Assembly (NCBI GenBank): GCA_004794655.1
Contig: SMMW01000575.1
Coordinates: 9,636,001 to 9,700,000, forward strand
Source: Marisa cornuarietis
Lineage: Eukaryota; Mollusca; Gastropoda; Architaenioglossa; Ampullariidae
Length of the DNA stretch: 64,000 nt
Reading direction: 5' to 3'
This document shows positions 57,636 through 64,000 of the stretch, in pieces. Positions within the stretch are counted from its first letter, which is position 1, and every line of letters starts with the position of its first letter. The translations under genes and the position numbers were made by a program. The notes beneath the pieces are model-generated. The model saw only the letters and a list, made by a program, of their open reading frames with translations, was not told the DNA's origin and did not search any database.

Positions 57636-57820
57636 TAGTTTCTTCTTCGTACTGTACCAGATGACATGACTATATGGAGATCACCCTCTAGCTACCTCAA
57701 ATCCAGCTGTCCAAACCCATGCAACACGGTAGGACTTGAAAACAGCTCAGCCCCCTTCCATCCCACCTGTCTCACTAGTGAGCCTCTCTACTCCAGTTTT
57801 AAGCCCGGCTTGACGCAGTT
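57636..57820 (+). repeat. DIRS left inverted terminal repeat
   Basis: Contains TTTCTTCTTCGTACTGTACC, then ACCAGATGACATGACTATAT and CCCTCTAGCTACCTCAAATC. It is the inverted match of 63189-63345 with only a few differences. Confidence 0.9.
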
Positions 57821-59080
57821 CAGACGTGTGTCAGCTACCTCGTTTCTTTTGGATATGCCGTGTGAGGCCTGTGAAGTGTGGTTTTCTGCTATCATAGGCA
57901 CAGTATCGACAGCCTGATGTCCTTTTTATTCCTGTGAAGTTTACCGCTGCTTCTACTGAAAGGGACAAAGTTGAGAATGCAGGTGGTCAGAGACGAAACA
58001 CGGCGGGAAGGTTTCCGCTTCGGCTTGTTAATTGCTCTTAGAGCAATATAAGGTAAGGCTAGACAGCTAATAATATCCCGCTACCCAGAAAGAGGGTTTC
58101 CCGACACTGCTACTTTTCTCTTAGAGAACTAGTAGGGGGTGGGGGCATGAAAGAACATTTCTTCTGCCCCTCCCCTGTGGAATTTACGGGCCCAGTGGTG
58201 TCAGACGTTACCTCTCTGGTAGTTGTTAAGTTATAAAGAAGCTGTCTGTATTGAATTGGGCTATGCATGTGTCATATCGCTTGATGTTGCTATTATGAAC
58301 GGTATTCAGCGCCGTGTAGTAGGCTGGACACCTCCACCCCCCTCCACTGTCGTCTGTGTGCGGTACTTACCCTGAAATGGAGCGATACAGAGACATTAAT
58401 CATGGCCCCGATGCAAGGATGACACGCTCTGTCGTCAAGGGGTCCATTTTTAAGCGTGCGACGCAGGGCCCTTGTGGGCACGCGGGTAGCAAGGGTGTAG
58501 GGTGTTAACCAGCTTAAAGTCTTCCCTTCTGTGTGTGCAAGCGTGTTTATGTTGTATGTTTAAGATGTATGTGAAGCGCTTTGGTCTGGTTAAGGAGTGC
58601 GGCATTTAGCACGTGTTTTGCTGGCGAAGTGTTTCAAGACTACTTCCGTTGTTAAGTGAATGACGGCTTACGCTTAAAGCAATAGCGGATATGTCATCGA
58701 GCCTTTTTCATGGCACGTGGGCTCCGAGTTATGTACGCGCCCTAGTTGGAGGCGGGCAGCTCTGCCCTCACGTGTTTGAAGATGTTCGCTTTAGTTTGCC
58801 GTGTGTGTCCGCGCGCACTGCCTACACTATGTCCTTTTGAGTTTTGGCATTCCCTTTGATGCAGAACATCATTGCCGAATAAGTGATTTACTGTCACAGT
58901 ATCTCTAAACGCCTATTTATATTATGGACTGCGAGTCGCACTCGTGTTTTTGATTCACTTTGTCCGTTGTTCAGCGCCAGGACTTACCGACAGGTTAGGT
59001 CGGTCATTTCAAGACTTACTGAGCCATAGGCTTCTGGCCTATCGGATAACTATACAGAACACAAAGCCGCACTACCGAGC

Positions 59081-59617
59081 GTGATATCAGAGCCAGGTTC
59101 AGACATCTGTGTTAAGACCACAGTCGTGATGTGGAGGCATCCATCTCAGGTGCCGTGGTGTGTTCCATTGTTTACCGCAGCTATGGTCAATTTATCCAGT
59201 AAGGGGTCTGTCCTTTCTGGATTATTGAACAGAAGTAGCCTCAATAGTGAGAGTGCTAATCAGAGGCTAGTCACGTGTCCCTGTGTTAAGTATGGCAATA
59301 CTAAGGAGTCATCACTTTGTGGACTCCTGAGATTGTTCTTACAGTCGGTCCCTTACAGTATTACAAGCAGATCGTTAGTATCTGGGATATGTTTCTGCAG
59401 CCTCCTCTGTGAGATCTATGACCCTTACCTAGATAACAAGGGCACAAACGGAGCATATCGCGCTTGTAAGGGTGCTTTCAGCCAGAAGGTGCGGGACCTT
59501 CTGTTAAGGAGACGGGGCCTAAATAGAAGGGGGACCAAGAGCGGATTGGTACAACAGACCAGACTGGAGTCCTGCCTTCAGTACTTTCTCAACCTGCTAT
59601 CCCATGCAGGTGGATGA
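59081..59617 (+). pseudogene. DIRS gag-like ORF remnant
   Basis: A 178-codon open stretch in the position of the first DIRS ORF, with a basic segment (RDLLLRRRGLNRRGTKSG) near its end. A second open stretch (59614-60033) continues to GGHPWLGAS. I recognise no domain. Assignment to gag rests on position only. Confidence 0.5.
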
Positions 59618-61020
59618 CCGCGGGATACTGGTGGCCCCTGTGCCAGCCAGACCACTCTGTCAAGGTAAGGTCCATAACACTTAAGTCTCCAGTTGGGAAC
59701 AGACTGGATCGACAGACCGTGGAGCACTCTCCCTCTGGTCCTCCGTGGGAGGGGGTGTGGCCAGTACCAGATACTCTTGTTCCGTCTATGGTTCTAGACG
59801 AGGAAAGTGGCCCTTGTTCTGTCTGTGATTCTAGACGAGGAAAGTGGCCAGGCCGGACACAGCATTCCAGAGGACGTCCACCAGTGGGAGGGTGTACAGC
59901 TTGCATCAAACGCCCCCTCTCAGCCCACACGAGGCGAGGGAAATTAAATAAGAGCGAGCAGGCGGAACGCTATGTACCAGGAGGGCACCCCTGGCTTGGG
60001 GCTAGTCCCCCCCCCGGGTCTCTGCCTGGGTGAGGCTTGACCCCCAGGCCGCGAGTGGGTATGTGGTCGATAGACGTTACGCTCATCTCGTGCCTGCCCA
60101 CTACGGATTCGCAACAGAAGGCGGTTTCCCTACCATGGTAGGAGGGCGGCGTTTCCTCCAGCGCCGTCCCCGCGTGGCATTCCCCCCCCCCACCCTCAGC
60201 ATCCGCTTTGAGGCTGGCTTTTCAGCCGATGGTCAGATGAGTTACCCGGCAGCCAGGGCTAGGGGGAGAAGTCTGTTTGAGACTAGACGTCCTCACATCG
60301 GCTTCACTCACCGACTCCTCCCACAGTTCCAGTCGGGGTGACACTTAGCTCAGTGGGAGACTTTTCGGACCGCAGATCTTGGGGTTCAGGTGGTGATCAG
60401 CGAGGTACTGTGCCTGTCTTTCAGAAGAGACCTCCCTGCACGTGTTCAGTGATTTATTCTCCAGGGCCAGGAGACAGAGCATAGAGATGCCTCTGCGAAG
60501 TAAGAATCTCGCTACAGTCTTGAGAAGGCTATTCATGAAGTGAGAGCGGCGTTCGTGTTGCATGTTTATGCAACCTACATAGACTTTGATGCCTTTGTTA
60601 ATGTCCTGTTGCAACCGTCAGTGGCCCGCTTCTATGCCTTGCCTTTGAAGGCAGCGTTTTATGATTTTCATGATGCCTTTCGGGCGGAACTCGGCACTAT
60701 GATTTTTACCGGAATGACGTTGCAGTACAGGCCCGGGGCGTTTTCGGCTTGCCCCCACCCCCTTTCCTTCCCGGGCCACAGCCTGTGTGTCTGGTACATC
60801 CTACCCAGGCCATGAGTAGACATGTGGTCGGGAGACCTTGCAGCCTGCATGCTATCGATTCGCGTAATCCTGTTCCTGATGAGGGCTCAGAAAGCCATGT
60901 CAGCCTTGCCACGGTTGATTTTTACAGCCAAAACAGCAGGTGAAGCTCAAACTGGCTTACCTCTTGACCTTACTGTTAAGAGTTGAGGTGGCTGATTCAC
61001 CCATTTTCTTTAGAGTTGGT

Positions 61021-61800
61021 ACTCCAACTATCAAGGAGGATGATGGCTCATATACGCCCCACTCAGATGGCCTTGTTGGCAAGCTGGAGGCCAACGAGAT
61101 GGTTGGATAATCCGACAACTATGTTGGCGAGTTACACTGAACGGCTATGAACAACTTCCGGTGGCTAGCCACGGCGATCCCATGCCAGACGTGGGGGGGG
61201 GGGCCTTCTTCTTGGTCTTTGGTTATAACAGGGCCAGTGGTGGAGGAAGAACAGTCTCAGCACTTAAACTAAAGGCTGGGAATGGTTGGCGATGTGGAGA
61301 GCACAAGCTACTTGACATTGGGCCGTGCAGAGGATAACAGGAATGGTTTTGGCTGAAAGATCCAAAGCAGTGATCTTTTTATGTCGACAGTGGGGTGTTC
61401 TCTTCCCTGTGCTGTGCCGCTTAGCTGGAAGGTTGTTCTGGTGGATCATGTTTTATTCTGGCATAGCTAAGCTCAGTATTACTGGCAGACTCTATGTCCC
61501 AGCCAAAGGCCTTGAACAGGAAGGGACTTTATCCTTCGCCAGACAATTTTCCAACTCTTGTCAGGTTGTTTCATATGGGGGACCTCTGTGAAATTTGTGG
61601 GGACAAGCTCCCGACGTTTGAGTCACCAGTTCCGGACCCGCTGATTTGGGCAGTTGACATAGTGTCACTGCGTTGGGAAGGAACTCAGGGCATAGACCTT
61701 ACAATTCTTCTGCCGGACAGACAAAGATCAAGAGAGCTAAGATCAGGCCTCTCATAGTGGACCCACTTACCTGGAATTGGTCTCGGGAGCTAAGAGTAAG
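61021..61800 (+). pseudogene. DIRS RT/RNase H remnant
   Basis: Broken frames give MMAHIRPTQMALLA (end of RT), then KALNRKGLYPSPDNFPTLVR, LFHMGDL, LPTFESPVPDPLIWAVDIVS and RWEG, typical of the RNase H and downstream region of DIRS polymerases. Stops and shifts separate them. The RT active-site YLDD motif is not readable. Confidence 0.75.
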
Positions 61801-61899
61801 CAGCTTTATCAATGGGGGGTACTTCAAGAAGGACCACCCATACGGGCTCTGTAAAGAGAGCTGTGCAGTCAGCCAGTTTATCTGGCAGCGGAGAATCTG

Positions 61900-62960
61900 C
61901 ATCTTCATGCCTTTGCCTTATTAGAGGTGACAGCTGAAGTCGACATTGATCTAGTGAGGTGGCGGAGTGCATTGCTTTCACTAGAAAGCCCTCTACCTTC
62001 GTGGTTAAAAGAAGCAGACCTTAGTCATGGACGGGATCCTTCGGATATGTTCTAGGCAGAATGGTCTGTGATTCTTAATAAGACTTTGGAGCTCGTTATG
62101 ATTGAAGGCTATAAAGCCATGCTATCAGATACATTCCGTCTTTGGCGGCCAATAGAATGGGGGCCAATAGCCATGTTCTGCCCTGCTAACAAGTTTTGTT
62201 AGCCCTCAACTAGTAGGTTGCACTCTCTTTCCTTCTTGGGATTGGAGGATGGGTATTTACCGCTGGAACCCGACAGTTCTTGAGCCGTTATCCCGGTCTC
62301 CTTTAAGCTTTTGGCAGGGCAGACATGGTGTTAGCAGTTGTAGCAGAGGTGGCTACTATATCTGAGACTTGAGATACTCAGTTTTGGGGGTAAGGGTTTC
62401 ATATCCCTACACATAATCTTGCCTTACTGACTCAGATTACTCTTCCAGAACAGGGTCCTAGGAGAATATGGTACTCCTGCTTACAAGAACAGGCCTGAAG
62501 GATCAGGTTACCACAGGATTTAGTGAGAACACTCCAGATTTACCCCAAGAGGTTGGCCTCGCTCAGGGAGGCATCTGTTGGTTCTTACCAGTGTGAAATG
62601 GTAAGACAGAAAGTTTTCTCAGTGCAATCTATTACAGCCTGGGGGTTAGCAGTAGTTCAGGCGGTTTTGCAGCAGCTTCCCCAGTTGGAAGATTCATGCA
62701 TTGAGGCTTGAGCTGTTGCCACTAGTCTAGCCTTCGGGATATGCAGCGCTATAGTCATTTGGACTATAGGCTGACGTTATTGTGTGCATCACTAGGTTCT
62801 ACCTACAGATCTTGCACCCTATCCTGACTCATTGGTGACAGTTGGCTGGGTATCAGCAGCAGAGCAGGGAGTAGATACGGCAGCCTGCTTGACAGGTCTG
62901 ATGGCAGTGTTGCATAGCTCAATCAAGGCGGCCTCACTCTACAGCCCGGCTGGATTTGGG
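61900..62960 (+). pseudogene. DIRS tyrosine-recombinase remnant (tentative)
   Basis: Downstream of RNase H the frames carry GYKAMLSDTFRLWRPI, a SLREASVG segment and VATSLAF near 62715, followed by FYLQIL, resembling the core of a DIRS recombinase. The catalytic Arg and Tyr cannot be assigned with confidence because of stops. Confidence 0.5.
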
Positions 62961-63049
62961 GTGTGATTTCTTTTGTTTGATGTTCACCTATGGATGTTTG
63001 TAGGTGTTCTTACAAGGTGGGCGACCACTCCCTCCGCCTGTTAGTTATT

Positions 63050-63146
63050 CTCCATATAGTCATGTCATCTGGTACAGTACAAAGAAGAAATACCATTTTT
63101 GGTGGTAAAATTTCTTTTATTCGAGTACTTACCAGATGACATGACA
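63050..63146 (+). repeat. DIRS internal complementary region
   Basis: The left half (CTCCATATAGTCATGTCATC, then GGTACAGTACAAAGAAGAAA) is complementary to the element's left end. The right half (TTTTTGGTGGTAAAATTTCT to GTACTTACCAGATGACATGA) is complementary to its right end. Confidence 0.9.
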
Positions 63147-63188
63147 GCTAGCTCCCTCCCGCCTCCCGGCAGTGGGTTCCAGACTCAA

Positions 63189-63380
63189 TCCAGGCTTAAA
63201 ACTGGAGTAGAGAGGCTCACTAGCGAGACAGGTGGGATGGAAGGGGGCTGAGCTGTTTTCAAGTCCTACCGTGTTGCACGGGTTTGGACAGCTGGATTTG
63301 AGGTAGCTAGAGGGTTATCTCCATATAGTCATGTCATCTGGTAAGTACTCAAAGAAAGAAATTTTACCACCAAAAATAGT
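63189..63380 (+). repeat. DIRS right inverted terminal repeat
   Basis: Contains GCTTAAAACTGGAGTAGAGA and CTCCATATAGTCATGTCATC, ending in a TTTTACCACCAAAAATAGT tail. It is the inverted partner of 57636-57820. Confidence 0.9.
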
Positions 63381-64000
63381 ATTTTTGTTTTCTTGTACTA
63401 AATTCAAATGGTTAATGTACAGAACAGAGAGCTCATGATCGGGAAATAGGTCACAAAGTAGAAAGTAACAAAATGATTATTTACGCAGTATATACAAAAA
63501 CAGTGTGCCAAGTAAACATTTTTTATTGGAATACACATTAAAATTTAAATATTACTTGCTATTTTCTTGCCATTTTTGGTTGTTGGAGCATAAATCCATG
63601 CCAAATAGAGAAACCAGCAACCATCACAAACATGGCACTATATCAACTAAATCATTGCCTACTTTCTAATATAACAAAATACGTAATTGGTTGACTTTTA
63701 TTAAACTTTCTGAGGAAAGTAATACATAGAACAATTCCTTAAGGTACCAACAGTTTCTTCCTTTGTTCATTTATTTATACACCGAGTTACATGTTTTTTC
63801 ATATTTTTTCACAGGGATGTGAAGGGCCCAAAATGAGTTAAAAAAGAAAATATATAACAGTGCGATGGCACTTCTTTATCCAAGGAATATTATTAGCATT
63901 GTTTGCCTCGAATACTGGGTAGGTCTTATCCAAAAACATGGGTTAAGACATTTTCACCAGTATTCATTTGTAGGCAATGTCTACAAAAATTAACTTATTT
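63381..64000 (+). other. Remainder of the PCM1 intron after the DIRS insertion
   Basis: AT-rich sequence with no recognisable exon up to the window edge. Confidence 0.6.

Larger units (their letters stand above)
57635..63380 (+). mobile_element. DIRS-like tyrosine-recombinase retrotransposon (degraded)
   Basis: Inverted terminal repeats (57636-57820 and 63189-63380) share ACCAGATGACATGACTATAT and about 150 bp of following sequence. Just inside the right repeat, 63050-63146 is an internal complementary region. Its left half is complementary to the element's left end and its right half to the element's right end, the arrangement diagnostic of DIRS elements. Interior coding is broken by stops and frameshifts. 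It keeps the RT/RNase H C-terminal signature LPTFESPVPDPLIWAVD (near 61608-61658), preceded by KALNRKGLYPSPDNFPTL, and downstream recombinase-like traces. It occupies a PCM1 intron in the sense orientation. Confidence 0.88.

Noticed and set aside
57666..57917. 83-codon frame that might be a further PCM1 exon
   Set aside because: It lies inside the DIRS left inverted terminal repeat and the sequence just after it, and the repeat part recurs inverted at 63189-63345.
1..64000. CRISPR arrays, operons, phage or defence islands
   Set aside because: No regular direct-repeat/spacer array or bacterial-type gene cluster is present. Gene structure is eukaryotic throughout.

Overview
The window is from an intron-rich metazoan nuclear genome. 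Gene content (a long calcium-binding-EGF protein, an actin-like protein, COMMD5, PCM1), short phase-consistent exons with GT-AG introns, and a repeat load of L2/CR1-like LINEs, tRNA-derived SINEs, hAT, Tigger/mariner-type and DIRS-like elements all fit a lophotrochozoan. A gastropod mollusc is my best guess (inference, not proven).

Layout. Positions 1-8917 hold no gene I can support, only microsatellites, degenerate repeats and one MITE. Positions 8918-35390 (+) carry 23 exons of an extracellular modular protein: 18 EGF-like domains, three GCC2/GCC3 (ephrin-receptor-like) modules and two six-cysteine Sushi domains, about 1,064 residues, with the 5' end not found. All internal exons are symmetric phase 1-1. 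The domain order reads EGFx5-GCC, EGFx6-GCC, EGFx6-GCC, EGF, Sushi, Sushi, which suggests duplication of a large supermodule. Positions 42926-35681 (-), converging on it with 290 bp between the stop codons, encode a divergent actin-like protein. It keeps the nucleotide-binding loops but has a shortened D-loop region and a probable N-terminal extension. Positions 48877-44652 (-) encode a complete COMMD5 orthologue (222 aa, seven exons). Head-to-head with it, from 50463 (+), lie the first seven recognisable coding exons of a PCM1 (pericentriolar material 1) orthologue, which runs out of the window.

The PCM1 introns are heavily invaded: a Tigger remnant ends 47 bp upstream of exon 2, a TA-flanked MITE lies in the next intron, tandem SINEs share one target site, and a ~5.75 kb DIRS-like tyrosine-recombinase retrotransposon lies at about 57635-63380. 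The DIRS element has inverted terminal repeats, an internal complementary region and degraded RT/RNase H and recombinase coding. Other mobile DNA includes a hAT copy with a perfect 8-bp target duplication (25084-26229), a 588-bp near-palindrome (37243-37830) and two copies of a 270-bp MITE. I found no prokaryotic-style operon, CRISPR array or defence system. The most unusual items are the EGF supermodule gene, the D-loop-reduced actin-like gene and the structurally complete DIRS element.
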